A stretch of DNA of 64,000 bases, taken from positions 30,831,501 to 30,895,500 of the forward strand of contig NC_068560.1 in assembly GCF_022201045.2 (NCBI RefSeq), written 5' to 3'. Under the pieces are notes generated by a model. That model was given only the letters and a program-made list of their open reading frames with translations. It made no database searches and was not told where the DNA came from. Positions 24,981-40,395 of this stretch are shown one piece after another. Within the stretch, counting starts at the first letter, position 1, and every line of letters starts with the position of its first letter. Origin of the DNA: Citrus sinensis (Eukaryota > Streptophyta > Magnoliopsida > Sapindales > Rutaceae). The position numbers were made by a program, and so were the translations under genes.

Positions 24981-26255
24981 ATGGAAAACTATTCGTACTC
25001 TTCTTACCCTGATTCCGGCGACTCCTCGCCACGCTCCCGGGAAATCGACTGCGAGAACCAGTCATGGGACGAGCCACTCGCCAACTACAAAGTCAAGTTC
25101 ATGTGCAGTTATGGCGGCAAAATCCAGCCCCGACAACACGACAACCAACTCGCTTACGTCGGCGGCGATACCAAAATCCTAGCCGTTGAACGAAACATCA
25201 AGTTCAGTACCATGATGGCCAAGCTCTCCGCTCTCTGTAGCGATGATAACATCTGTTTCAAGTACCAGCTGCCCGGAGAAGACCTTGACGCGCTGATCTC
25301 CGTCACTAACGACGAGGATCTCGAGCACATGATGTTGGAATACGACCGCTTGTACCGGGCGTCGGCTAAACCGGCGAGGTTGAGGCTGTTTCTGTTCGCA
25401 TTGAATCCGAAATCGTCGCCTGCCGTGACCGAACCGAAGTCCGAGCGTCAGTGGTTTGTGGATGCGTTGAATTCCGTTCAGATCCAAACTCTAGAAGGTT
25501 CTTCACCTTCAGCAGCGGCAGTTTCGGCGGCGAATCCAGATTTCTTGTTCGGATTTGATAAGCCGAAATTGGTTGAAACGGCGGCGGTTCCACCGGAGGT
25601 AGTGGGTAAGGATGTGACCGCGGGATCAGATTGTGGATCGGAGGATCGTCACGTGATTGGTGATCCCGTAATAGAGACTCAAAGGCAAGAATTGCAGAGA
25701 TTGAACATCAGTGGTCTCGAGCAAGCTAACCAAATCCCAAGGGTAAGTTACGCCGGAGCCGGACAGAAAATGACGCCTCCGCCGCCAGGGGCAATTCCTA
25801 TGCCGATGCAAATGCAGATTCCTGCAGCTTCTTATTTACCGGAACGGCAGGTGACCGCTGGCACTTATCAAACGGAGCAGCAGCCTGTTTATTACTTGCA
25901 TGCTGCTCCTGGCACTGGTGGTTTGTATTCAGCTCCGTCAACGCGACCGCCAGCTAGTCAAGCTTATTACGGAGTGCAGAGGATCGTACAGGAACAGCCT
26001 ATGTACAATTTAGTACCGGCGTCAGCACCAGCACCCGGTTCCATTCAGCAGCAGCAGCCTAAAATTGGGGGTTATAGTGAAGGGGTTGGGGTTGTGCAAG
26101 TGGGGTATGATGGCGCAGGAAGACAGGTGTACTACACGACAACAACAGCCGCCGCAGGTCCGCCAGCAGGTGGGATGATGGCTCAATACCAGGCATTGAA
26201 TCAGGAGGGTAAGGTTGTGGTAAATGCTAAGCCTCCTCAGACAAGTTCTGTTTGA
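24981..26255 (+). CDS. Octicosapeptide/Phox/Bem1p (PB1) domain protein
   Basis: A single uninterrupted frame encodes 424 residues. The PB1 domain spans about residues 36-140. It starts YKVKFMCSYGGKI with the conserved lysine of the first strand, and holds the acidic OPCA stretch LPGEDLDALISVTNDEDLEH. A lysine in strand one plus an acidic OPCA motif suggests a PB1 able to chain through both faces. The rest is low-complexity and rich in Pro, Gln, Ala and Tyr (for example TPPPPGAIPMPMQMQ), likely disordered. Plant proteins of this type are poorly known; PB1 domains pair with other PB1 proteins. The start ATG is the first in a GC-rich leader and matches the family start MENYSYSSYPDS. There are no introns. 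Codon use is GC-rich compared with its flanks. Confidence 0.9.
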   Translation: MENYSYSSYPDSGDSSPRSREIDCENQSWDEPLANYKVKFMCSYGGKIQPRQHDNQLAYVGGDTKILAVERNIKFSTMMAKLSALCSDDNICFKYQLPGEDLDALISVTNDEDLEHMMLEYDRLYRASAKPARLRLFLFALNPKSSPAVTEPKSERQWFVDALNSVQIQTLEGSSPSAAAVSAANPDFLFGFDKPKLVETAAVPPEVVGKDVTAGSDCGSEDRHVIGDPVIETQRQELQRLNISGLEQANQIPRVSYAGAGQKMTPPPPGAIPMPMQMQIPAASYLPERQVTAGTYQTEQQPVYYLHAAPGTGGLYSAPSTRPPASQAYYGVQRIVQEQPMYNLVPASAPAPGSIQQQQPKIGGYSEGVGVVQVGYDGAGRQVYYTTTTAAAGPPAGGMMAQYQALNQEGKVVVNAKPPQTSSV

Positions 26256-27390
26256 TTTCAGTTATCATATCGTCATTATATTTGCTTTTGTTTTTCATAT
26301 TTTATTTGTTGTTAAATAAGAAGAAAAAACAAACATTTTATATAGGTTGAATGTTGAATTGTTAATGTTATCAGTGGTTTGAAATTATCGTGTAAATGCG
26401 AATTCTTGTTATTGAGACTGTAAATTGGATGATTATTTGATTACTTTATTTGCAAATGGAGAATTTGGGAAGGTTTGTTCAGCAACAACTCTCATGTGAT
26501 TTTCTTGCCAGATCTCCATTCTCCAATGTCTTCTGAATTTCAGTTTGATGTATTTGCTGGGTGCATTGTTGCCTCTGTATTTGTTTTTATTTTATTTTTT
26601 ATTTTTTAAAAAGAATAGCTGAAAGGGAGATGCCCTTGGGATGGCCATTACTTGTTTCCTCTGATGGCTGAGTTTTTTTCTCAAGTGCACATGCTCAGGG
26701 CATCTGCTTTGGGAATCTTGCATTTGTTGTTATTTTTGCAGGCAGTTACTCTTGCATGCGCTCCCTCTCTCTCTGGTTTTTTGACTTCTTGAACTTTAAT
26801 TGCTCTCTTATCCCATTGCAAACCTTTGCTCTATGCACCCTAATTTTTCTTAGGAGATTTAATTGTTGGCTCAGGTCAAATATCTTAAAATTTGCTAGAC
26901 TATTGAAAGACTTGTTTAATATTTTCCTCAGCCGTACAAGAGTTCTCTGTAATGTTGGTGCCCGTTTCTAGATAAGTTAAACGAATAAGAGATTCCTATC
27001 AAGAAAATAAATAAATGAATAAGAAATGAATGGTGCAAAAACTTTTTGGAACATTCTCATAAATTTAGGATGCTGTTGCGGATTTTTTTTCTTTTTTCTT
27101 TTTTCTTCTTTTTGTTGTTCCTGGTCATCCAACCTCAACGGAACAATCTAAGTGTGGAACAAATTCGTAGTTATTTGGAGCTTTACTAAGAGAAGATAAT
27201 TGAAGTGCAGGCTCAAAGCAAAACTTATATTGAAAGAAAGCAGAGAAAGTCATCGTTGGTTCGACTATAATAACTTCATAATCTTCTGCAGGCAACGGCA
27301 GAATTATTCGGTGCAGTAGCTTATTTAGATAGTTACCTTACATTGAAGGCTTAATATATAGCATAAATGTCACAGATTTTATGCTAGTGA
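26256..27390. other. Intergenic region after the PB1 gene
   Basis: A 3' UTR-like, AT-rich stretch followed by non-coding sequence. The open frame at 26756-26971 has no recognisable domain and is not called. Confidence 0.4.
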
Positions 27391-28985
27391 CTTCTCAGGA
27401 GGAGCAGCCACCACTGCAATTGCTGCAACCAAAACACCCGCCACGAGGCCCACAAATTGCACTCTTAACAATATTTCCGTGCTTGTAGTCACAAATTGCG
27501 CGTTCGTCTTTAACCGTCTCGTTTTCGCTGGTTGGTCTTTAGCCTAGGGATTGCTCTTATTCCAATGGAGCGATTCACAGTCTCCAAGTTGTAAGCACCT
27601 TGCAGCCAGAGCTGCGTCACTGCAGTTCACATACCCTCCGCAAGGACTAGAACAACTACTCTTCATATTCACGTGCTCATGATTACATACAAATCTTCCA
27701 GCCGCTGCATCTTCCCCAGCCACTTCATTCTAGACGGTACAGCAGAAGAAAGTGAAAAAAGCCGCTAAAATTGCAGGCCGCAATAGCCATTTTTCATTGA
27801 TCTGTCCGTCAAGCATAGGAAATTTCGAATGCAAGTTAGTATCATATTATTCCGAAAAGCTTTTGATTAACAGATGACGACAATAATAACAATAATAATA
27901 AATTGCCTACCTTTACAGAGCCAGACTTCAAGTTCAGCAATATCACAGCTCTTCCACAAGGATTCTCCACAGAGAACTCAACAGCTGTCATAAAGTTCTG
28001 TTCAGATTGCCGCTTCTCTCAGTGTTCTACTTCATATTCTAGCGTTTCTACCAGCAAAAATAATCACCTGAGCAGGAAATACGATTTAGATTTATTGATA
28101 AAATATGAGAAAACGCCTGCACTTTGTGCCGGATGGAGTAACGCCGTCATTTTCATTCGATTTTCTTTGAAGTTGAAACAACCAGAGTTCATCGAAGACC
28201 ATCCTTTTCCATAGAACTCTGCCAGCACAAGTGTTTCGGCAGATTTGGTGATGTCACTCACTCTACACTGGTTGAATCCCTGAGATGAACAACAAAGAAT
28301 CAGAAGAATGAGTGCCAAAATTCATTTGTTTACACTTCATGCAGTCATCGTGTGAGAATAACAAACTAGTGGAATGTGCAAGCATGCAAATGGGAAGGGT
28401 AAACAGAACCCAGAATTTCACAATACAGGAAAAGGAACATTTGGGGGCATTAACTGAATTAGGCTGACTTCTCAACTCTGAGATCAGTATATTCTCATCT
28501 AGGTATCCTCTTTGTGTCTTTTGAGTTCTGTTTACCTCATGCAGAGATTGATGACCTCATTACAGGCCTCATCCACCACACATGCCCAATCTTTAGAATG
28601 TCTTGGAATCAGGCGTAGCACATATGGTGCTGGAACAGGAGAAGCGAAACCGAGTGCAATGCATAGATTGATAGGTCTCAAACCCACAAATCCAGAACCA
28701 TTTCTCTGTCGAGACTGCAGAGATTGGGTTCACAAGGTCTAGTAGAGATATCGAGATAGTCCCAATGATTTTTCTGGCCTCACTACAGGAAAAGCTGGAA
28801 GTGACTGTGAAATGAGTTCAAAAACAAGCTCTCCAATTGGTTCACATTCGAAAACAGCAACATTCTTCTCCCGTCTCCGACATAACGCTTAGTTTTCTCT
28901 GGTATTGAAGAGGAAGTCTGGTTGTCCCTTACTTCAGATGACAAAAAGGATTCCCTTGTGCCCAGATGGTAAGTCTTTTACTGCA
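27391..28985 (-). pseudogene. Decayed gene for a cysteine-rich membrane protein, family not recognised
   Basis: Coding-like pieces follow one another on the minus strand. From 5' to 3': VAVFECEPIGELVFELISQS (about 28860-28800), then after stops VPAPYVLRLIPRHSKDWACV (about 28620-28560), FYGKGWSSMNSGCFNFKENR (about 28235-28175), VEFSVENPCGRAVILLNLKS (about 27990-27930) ending at a possible GTAGGC donor, a hydrophobic stretch KWLLRPAILAAFFTFFCCTV (about 27795-27735), CSSPCGGYVNCSDAALAARC, and in another frame ICGPRGGCFGCSNCSGGCSS with a TGA near 27394. Stops (after YLY, CCTV and KSNP) and at least two frameshifts break it. The order suggests an extracellular Cys-rich part next to a membrane segment. 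No function is proposed. Confidence 0.5.
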
Positions 28986-29722
28986 ACTATCGCCACCATA
29001 ATCTGATGAATTCGGAGCCAAAAATTTAGAACTTTTAGAGGTTAGAACCAAATACCTTTGGCAGATAGATAGGCCAATAGATGCACTTGGACTAGAAGTT
29101 TGGGCTTTTCAATAACAATAAATTAATAATTGAAAGAAAATGTAATATTAATTACTGAACTAGATCTTAGGGTATTAGAAATTTTTTTTTAATACTTAGC
29201 AGCAGCAACAACAACAATTAATTTTTCTTAAGAATTAACTTAATTATTAACTTAAACTTATATATAATCATAAATCATATTTTATAATAACATTAATACA
29301 TCTCATGATATTTATAATTTTATTTCTTAAAATCATGATACCATCTATTGGTTTAATAAATTATAAACGTAAAATAATTAGAATATTTTTTTAAACTAAA
29401 AATTAAATGAATTTAAAAAATATATATATACTAATAAAATACATTAAAAAATTTAATTTTAAATTATTTATAAAATTATTATATTTTAAATTTATATTTT
29501 ATTAAAAAGTAAAACTTACTTATTATAGGTATTTTCATGAGTTGTATTTTAATCCATCTCTATTGTACTGTACTTTTAAGGCCAAATGTCTAAAATTCTC
29601 AATTTAGTCCAGCCCGCGTCGTGTTGTGTCACGTCGCAAATACTATCAACACGTGTTAACGTCATGTCGAGTGCCCGTATCATGACACGTACTGCCCCAT
29701 AAGCATCTCTTCTTTGGTCCCC
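28986..29722. other. AT-rich intergenic region
   Basis: Mostly A+T sequence without coding potential. A GC-richer patch near 29605-29700 (with repeated ACACGT/GTGTCACG words) may be a worn transposon piece, but I cannot classify it. Confidence 0.35.
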
Positions 29723-29731
29723 TCAATATAA

Positions 29732-30346
29732 GGGTAATTTTTAAAAACCTCCCCTGAGGTTTGGACTTGTTGCAAGTAGATGGCGAGAATTGATTTATTT
29801 GTAAAAAACCCCCTACCGTCAGTTAAGTTTAACATTGACCGTTAGTTGACCGTGCAAAGACAATATTACCCTTAACAATAGTTTATAAACGAAAATAACT
29901 ATAAAAAAAAACCAAAATTATTAGCTATTTTACACTTTTTAAATTATTGATATTTTCTTAAAGTTCTTATAAAAAATTAAAATTAAAAAATTAAAAAATC
30001 CTCTTTAAATTATTGATATTTCCTTAAAATTCCTACAAGAAAGATAAAATTAAAAATTTAAAAATGAAATAGTCATAATCTTTACCTATGATATTGTAAA
30101 TTTTTAGAATTGACAAGGATAAAATTGTCAAAAAATAGGGTTTGTGCTTTTTGCACCAATAATTTTGGTTTTTTTTTAGTTATTTTCGTTTACAAACTAT
30201 TGTTGAGGGTAATATTGTCTTTGTACGGTCAACTAACGGTCAATGTTAAACTTAACTGACGGTAGGGGGTTTTTTATAAATAAATCAATTCTCGCCATCT
30301 ACTTGCAACAAGTCCAAACCTCAGGGGAGGTTTTTAAAAATTACCC
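29732..30346. mobile_element. 615-bp Mutator-type MITE with long terminal inverted repeats
   Basis: The two ends are inverted repeats of about 190 bp (29732-29922 and 30158-30346) that differ at only a few positions; each begins GGGTAATTTTTAAAAACC. A perfect 9-bp duplication, TCAATATAA, flanks the element at 29723-29731 and 30347-30355. The middle is AT-rich, with two similar internal segments. Long TIRs plus a 9-bp duplication are the signature of Mutator-like elements. With no coding capacity, it would need a transposase from elsewhere. Confidence 0.92.
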
Positions 30347-30355
30347 TCAATATAA

Positions 30356-31526
30356 TGAAAAGGTCTTTACGATAATATTATTTTTTATTTTTTATACAAA
30401 AGTGGTAGAGGAGTTGAAATTAATCAAGTGGGTGTGGAGAGTGGGCCCGGCGCTCCACTTAGCTAAGAGTTGTAATTGTTGGATTACGGGTTGGCACAAA
30501 CTACAAATAGACATCCACTTTTTCTTTTTATTGACAAACCATATTGAAAAACAAAAATGGCAAATTGCCGTTTTACATTCGATTCTTTGCCCTGATAATT
30601 AAAGGCCAGTTGCCACGATGCTTATCTTTAGTATTCAAGTCATGGTGCATAATTACAATGTAATCAAAGATTAGAACATCTATGGAATAGACTTGCAAAA
30701 ATCTTCAGACAAAAACGATAACATGGGAGGGCTACATGTCGGATCAGAGGACGGAGGTGCATGTTTAAGCTACTATTACAAAACACTGTGACAATGATAT
30801 GACGCACCATAGGTCAAGGTCAGTGTCTATACAAATTTCTTTTTTTGAAAAAAAAGAAAAAAGAAAAGAAAAGAGGATGATCTGTCACCAATGAAATGAA
30901 GGAAAGTAAAAACCTGGGCAGTCAGCGCACACTAAACAATTTAATTGGTCAATTAAATTGCATCCATTGCATCAAATAGCTAATGCCTTAATGGTATCTG
31001 ATGTCTTATCCCACCTAACCTAATCCCTCCAAACCAAACCAAATCAAACCAAAAAAAGCTTCCTCAATTCAAATTCTCTCTTTTATTTATTTTTTTATTT
31101 TTTGCAAAAAATAAAAAATAAAATTTCCATAGTCCCATTTATCTTAAATTCAGACCAAAAGAGAAGAAGATTGTCTGAAGAAAATATTGAGAAAAAAAAA
31201 AAGAATAGTATTCGGACCACCCAATCCAGTCCCTTTTCTTTTCTGCCGCTTTAGGCACCTGTCCTGTAATTGATAAATATATTATTCATCAGAGACAATC
31301 AAATAAAATCAAATCGCGTATATATATATCGCTAATAATTTAATTTAAACATACATAAAGGTGAAGCTTCCCATTTACATTCGATTTGATATCAGATACG
31401 CACACTGTGCCAAAACAAGAATGCTGAGATTGATTGAGTGAGTTCTGAAGAAGAAGAACAAAGTTGTTAGCTGCTGCTGCTGCAAATTAAGAAGCGAAAA
31501 GAAAAAAGAGGAGAAAATAAATAAAA
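30356..31526. other. Upstream region of CIPK8
   Basis: No coding region. The last 150 bases before the start codon are AG-rich and fit a 5' UTR; a TATATATATAT run at 31318-31329 could act as a TATA element. The open frame at 30243-30602 overlaps the MITE end and is not considered real. Confidence 0.4.
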
Positions 31527-35746
<4,220 letters not shown>

Positions 35747-36127
35747 TTTCTCTGTCGCCAATTAGAGTTTGACGCTCAAGTTATTAAACATAAATTAGGG
35801 AAAAAGAAAAAGAAAACATAAAAATATTATTGTTTTGTATGGTTAGTGTTTGTAACAACTGACAATAATACTTTATGAGATTAGATGAGTATATATACTT
35901 TATGAGATTAGATGAATATATATATATATATATCTGTAACTAACTGTTACTTTCAGAAAGAAAATTAGTCAAATCATGAAATCATAGTTCTTCTAGCTGT
36001 GTGATTGTTGTTTTTGTTTTTTAATTTTTTAATTTTTTTTTGTTCGTTTTCAGCACATTGTCAAACATAAACTAGTGAAAGAATCTTGCAATATATTATT
36101 CCCACAGTAAAATAAGAACATTCAAAT
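35747..36127. other. Convergent 3' region between CIPK8 and the DYW PPR gene
   Basis: 381 bases of AT-rich 3' UTR-like sequence. A short stretch ending in TATATA is repeated at about 35872-35898 and 35900-35930 (ACTTTATGAGATTAGATGA in each). Confidence 0.6.
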
Positions 36128-38759
36128 TCAAAAACTAACACCAAAATCCCTACATGTACAATGTCCATTGACAAATTTATGAAGCCGCTTGCTGTCTCTA
36201 ACGATGATTTCTCTAGCTGTAAGTAATGTGATGATCTTGATAAAATTATGGCAATCCCTGCACACAGTGGTACTCTTGACAACCAGAATTGGTGAAACAA
36301 TTGGTGTGTTTAGTAACCCGAACGCAATGGCCAACTTTTCGCTGTGATAAACTGAAGCACTCTCCTCATCAGTAAGCTCAAAGCTTTCTTGTTGCTTGTA
36401 TCCAAAACACTTGGCTTTTTCAACCAGTTCATCTAATACCTTGAATATCTCTGCACTCTGAGGATGCAAGCCATCATTGGGTTTAAATGAATAAACCTTG
36501 TCTTTTATTCTGATCCAGCTCCAATCATCTGTTTCACTAAGTTTCTCTTCTCTCGTTAAATTTTTCACAACAGCAACATCTTCCCACCTCCCTGCAGAAA
36601 CGAAGATATCCAACAACATGGCATAACTCTCACAATCTTTTGGTTTGAGTTTCAGCAACTGTTCGGCGGCATAAAATCCTAATTCCATGTTTCCATGTCT
36701 CCTACATCCTGCAATAAAGACTGACCATATAACCTCGTTGGGTTCGAAATCCATTTTCTTGATAAAATCAAAAGCTTCCTCTATACAGCCTAACCTAACA
36801 AACATATCAATCAGGCACATGTAATGGTCCATCACAGGCTTGATTTTGTATTCCTTTTGCATCATTTCAAAGTAACCAAGTGCTTCATAGACCATTCCAG
36901 CATTGCTACAAGCTGCTAAAGCACCTACAAAAGTAACCTGGTTTGGTCTAACACCAGCAAGTAGCATATCCTCAAAGAGCTGCAGTGCTTGATGACTCAG
37001 GCCATGATTTGCAAACCCAGTAATCATTGATGTCCACGATATCAATGTTCTTGTTGACATTTCCACAAAAACTCTGCTTGCTCTCTCAATTTTTCCACAT
37101 TTGTTATACATGTTAACTAGTGCAGTTCCCACAACCACATCTGACAAAAACCCAGTTTTCAGAGTCAGAGCGTGAATCTGTTCCCCTTGTTCTAAGGCCA
37201 CCAATCTACTGCATATAGTTAAGATACTTGAGAAAGTGTATAGATCAGGTTTCATTCCTGAGCTGTTTAATTTCGAAAAAATTCTTAATGCCTCATTTCC
37301 ACCATTGTGAGCTGATAGGTCGTCCTTAGCAAGATCCATCATCTGGGCATGGCCCGCAATCATTGCATTCCATGTAACTAAGTTAACATGACTCATGCCA
37401 TCAAAAAGTTTCTGTGCCTCGTCAAATAATCCACATTTCAGGTACAAATACATAATAGAATTTCTTACACGAAGATTTGATGCGTAGCCTAGTTTAATGC
37501 CCACAGAATGAACCTGTGCTCCTAAGCGTAATGACAGCATTGTACCGCACACGCTCGAGATGCTAGTTAATGTGAATTCATTAGGCTGAATACCTTCAGA
37601 AAGCATCTTAGAAAAAAATCTTAGTCCCTGTACAGCTTCACCATTTTCACCACTAGCACCTATAACTGTAGTCCATGACATCACATTCTTTTCTCTAATC
37701 CTGTTGAAGGCTTTAATTGCAGAATTCAAGCTGCCACATGTTGAATATAAGCTACATAGTGAGTTTCCAACACTCGTGTCACCTTCAGTCTGGTACTTGA
37801 CAACATAAGCATGGATTTGCTTCCCCAATCTAATGGACTCCAGTGAAGAGCACGCAGTCAAAGCAGTTCCTAGAGTAACATTCGTAGGGTAATTGCCAGC
37901 TTCCAACATATCTAGAAACACATGAATAGCAAGCTCTGGCTGTGAATTTTGAACATAACCCGAAATCAAGGATGTCCATGAAACAACATTTATTCTAGGC
38001 AGATTGTCGAAAACCTTCTGAGCTTCTTCCATATTCCCACATTTCCCATAAACATTGACAAGGAATGTCATAACAAAGAAGTCTTGATGGGATCCAGTCT
38101 TTACGATGTGAGCATGAATAATTTCAGCATTTGAAAGTGATTTCCTATTTACGCATTCTTGTAAAAGAGAAACATAACTAGATGTTTGAACTTTTGGGCC
38201 TTCAGTTAGCACAGACAGAGCTTCTTGAAAGCCTAGAGACCTAACTGGTTCTGAATTGCCATTCAGTTGGATGAGCTTACTCCCACTTCTCTGATATGAA
38301 ACGGTGTGATTCTGTGATATAACATAGGGCTTGGCGTCAGCGCTTGCAGAAAGAAATAACAAGGCCCTAATGAAAATTTCTTAATAAATTAAGATGACGA
38401 AAACAAAGAAACCAAAACTAGCACTTGAATAATTGAAAGACAGGGTCACTCAGCCTCTGATACCAAACTTTCACCCCTTCATTTCTTCAAATCAAAGCAA
38501 GTAAAAGCACTTCCGAAATACTAGTTAGCTAATTATTCTAGTTTCAATTTGTTAATTCTAAGATATAATCTTCAAAAGATGTCTGAAGAATTGATGCTCA
38601 ACCTTCAGTGGGCAGAATTAAAATTGGAAAAAGAAAATGAAGAGTGGAGTGGAAAACAAAAGGTACCTTATCCTTTAGGGTGGCAAGAGAGCTGCTGGGT
38701 TGTCTGGATTTTGTTTCAAGAGTGCAAGCCGCAGCAGCAGCCCAAGGCACAGAAGCCAT
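36128..38759 (-). CDS. Pentatricopeptide repeat protein, PLS class with DYW-type deaminase domain
   Basis: The large frame (36128 to about 38311) has no ATG at its upstream end: a stop lies just before it and the next methionine is deep inside the repeats. A first exon at 38667-38759 solves this: it reads MASVPWAAAAACTLETKSRQ through LATLKDK up to a GTACCT donor, organelle-transit-like. Exon 2 then starts at 38311 (after CAG) or 38329 (after AAG), both in frame, giving about 758 or 764 residues. PPR repeats of P, L and S type fill the middle, followed by E motifs and a DYW domain. This has the deaminase signature HSEKLA, CRDCH and HCTC, but the protein ends DFGVSF in place of DYW. Such proteins edit C to U in organelle RNA; the target is unknown. 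Confidence 0.88.
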
Positions 38760-39192
38760 AAAGGGAAAGGGAAGCAAATGAAGACGAGCAAGTGCTTATT
38801 GGAAAATTACATCTCGGGAAACAAACATATTCTCATCTCTTTTCTGCTTGGATAAGAAACTGAGAAGGGAAAGAATGGACCCAAGTCAGTTATCGGTTAA
38901 CCCATCTTCATCTTCTGCCGCAATATTTTTAACGTAAATTATATTTTACACCTCATTTCTTTCAGTTTATTCGACTTTTCCCCTTACAGTTTCAAATAGT
39001 TTAACTTTTGGCCTTATTATTGAATAAATACTAAAGTGGCCTTCTTAAAAAAAAAAAAAAAAGGTGAATACCTTAAAGTGCCTTAAAATAGAAGTAGTTC
39101 TAAAAAAAAAAAAGCATTTCACGATTGAATTATGAAGTAGTGCCAAAATTGAAATATGAATAATCTTTTATCAAATATAGGAAAATGAACAA
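38760..39192. other. Upstream region of the DYW PPR gene
   Basis: The 5' flank of the PPR gene up to the hAT element. It contains two A-rich runs (39046-39062, 39101-39113). No gene was seen. Confidence 0.5.
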
Positions 39193-39200
39193 CTTACAAT

Positions 39201-40387
39201 TAGGGATGGCAAAAATCCCCACGGGGACGGGTACCTTCGGGGATTTTTCCCATTCGGGGAGGGTACGAGGATAATTTTATACCCAATTTTTTATTCGGAG
39301 AGGGGACGGGAATTATTTTTTACCCAATTTTTTATTCGGGGAGGGGACGGGGATGAGGTGGAATCCCCATCCCCTACCCATTTCCCCATTTTAATTTTTA
39401 ATTTTATTTTTATTTTTAAAATTACTAATAAATAAATAACAAAATTATAAATATTGTTAAAAATAATAAATATTAAAATAGTTATATTATTAAACTTTTA
39501 AACTTAATTAACTAATTAAAGTCTTAAATTTTTAATCCAAACCACAATGATACAGGAGAGAGCTGCCTAATTATAATTTACAACAGTTCTAATCCTAATT
39601 CGTATTCTACATTAGCTCGAATTGCTAGAGATATTTTGGCAATTCCAATTACAACAGTTGCTTCTGAATCAGCTTTTAGCACCGGTGGTAGAGTTGTGAG
39701 CCCACACCGTAACAAACTTCATCCAAGCACATTAGAGGCCTTAATGTGCTGTCAAACTTAGTTACGAGCTTACAATAGCAGTATGAGTTTATTTTACATT
39801 GTAATTATATTATACAGTTATTAATATTTGCGCTTATAAGTTACATTACTTATATCATTTTTCTTGTTTTAGGTTTGAAATCTGAGGCTATCTCTCAATT
39901 TGCCACATTTCTCGAGGAAGAACAGGAGGAGCAGGAGGTGAATAGTTTTATTAAAAATATTAATTAAGTATCTACATTTATTTCATTTATTTTATTGCCG
40001 ATATAAAAATAATTTTTTTCTTTTTATTGTAGGATTATGAAGATTGAGTCATTGACAAAGATAATTATTTTAATAATTTATATTTTGAATGTGACTTTGT
40101 AATGGATCAATATTAATGCAAAATATATTTTGAACTTTATTTTTATCTGAATTTTTTATTTTAATATGATTAATTTAAAATCGAAAATAAAAAAAATGTA
40201 TTAGACTATTAGTTATTTGGGGACCGGGGACCCTCGGGGATCCCCTGTTATTATTCGGGGAGGAGATAAAAATTCTCTTAAGCAATTCTGACGAGAACAT
40301 GGAGGGGACGGGAACATAACAAAATATCGGAGATGGGTATGGGGAGATTGATCCCCTCCCCTCCCCATTGCCAATTTGCCATCCCTA
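39201..40387. mobile_element. Internally deleted hAT transposon with 8-bp target duplication
   Basis: The ends are inverted repeats sharing TAGGGATGGCAAA, and the sequence CTTACAAT is repeated directly outside both (39193-39200 and 40388-40395). Eight-base duplications are typical of hAT elements. Both sub-terminal regions are rich in CGGGGA words, which is unusual for this AT-rich window. The inside (about 39590-39760) keeps a relic of the hAT dimerisation domain. The rest of the transposase is gone, so the element is non-autonomous. Confidence 0.9.
39588..39761 (+). pseudogene. hAT transposase C-terminal dimerisation domain relic
   Basis: Reads NPNSYSTLARIARDILAIPI, then TTVASESAFSTGGRVVSPHR and LHPSTLEALMCCQT before a TAG. 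This is the conserved hATC pattern (LA.IARDIL, SESAFS, GGRVV, R..L.P). About 170 bases survive of a gene that is normally about 2 kb. The sequence upstream inside the element is AT-rich and non-coding. Confidence 0.85.
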
Positions 40388-40395
40388 CTTACAAT

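Noticed and set aside
24892-25811. Several minus-strand open frames over the PB1 gene
   Set aside because: The plus strand encodes a clear PB1 domain; high GC in the exon leaves the opposite frames open by chance.
28512-28742. Plus-strand frame with a CRDCRDW stretch resembling a zinc motif
   Set aside because: The minus strand gives a more protein-like reading continuous with the other pieces of the decayed gene.
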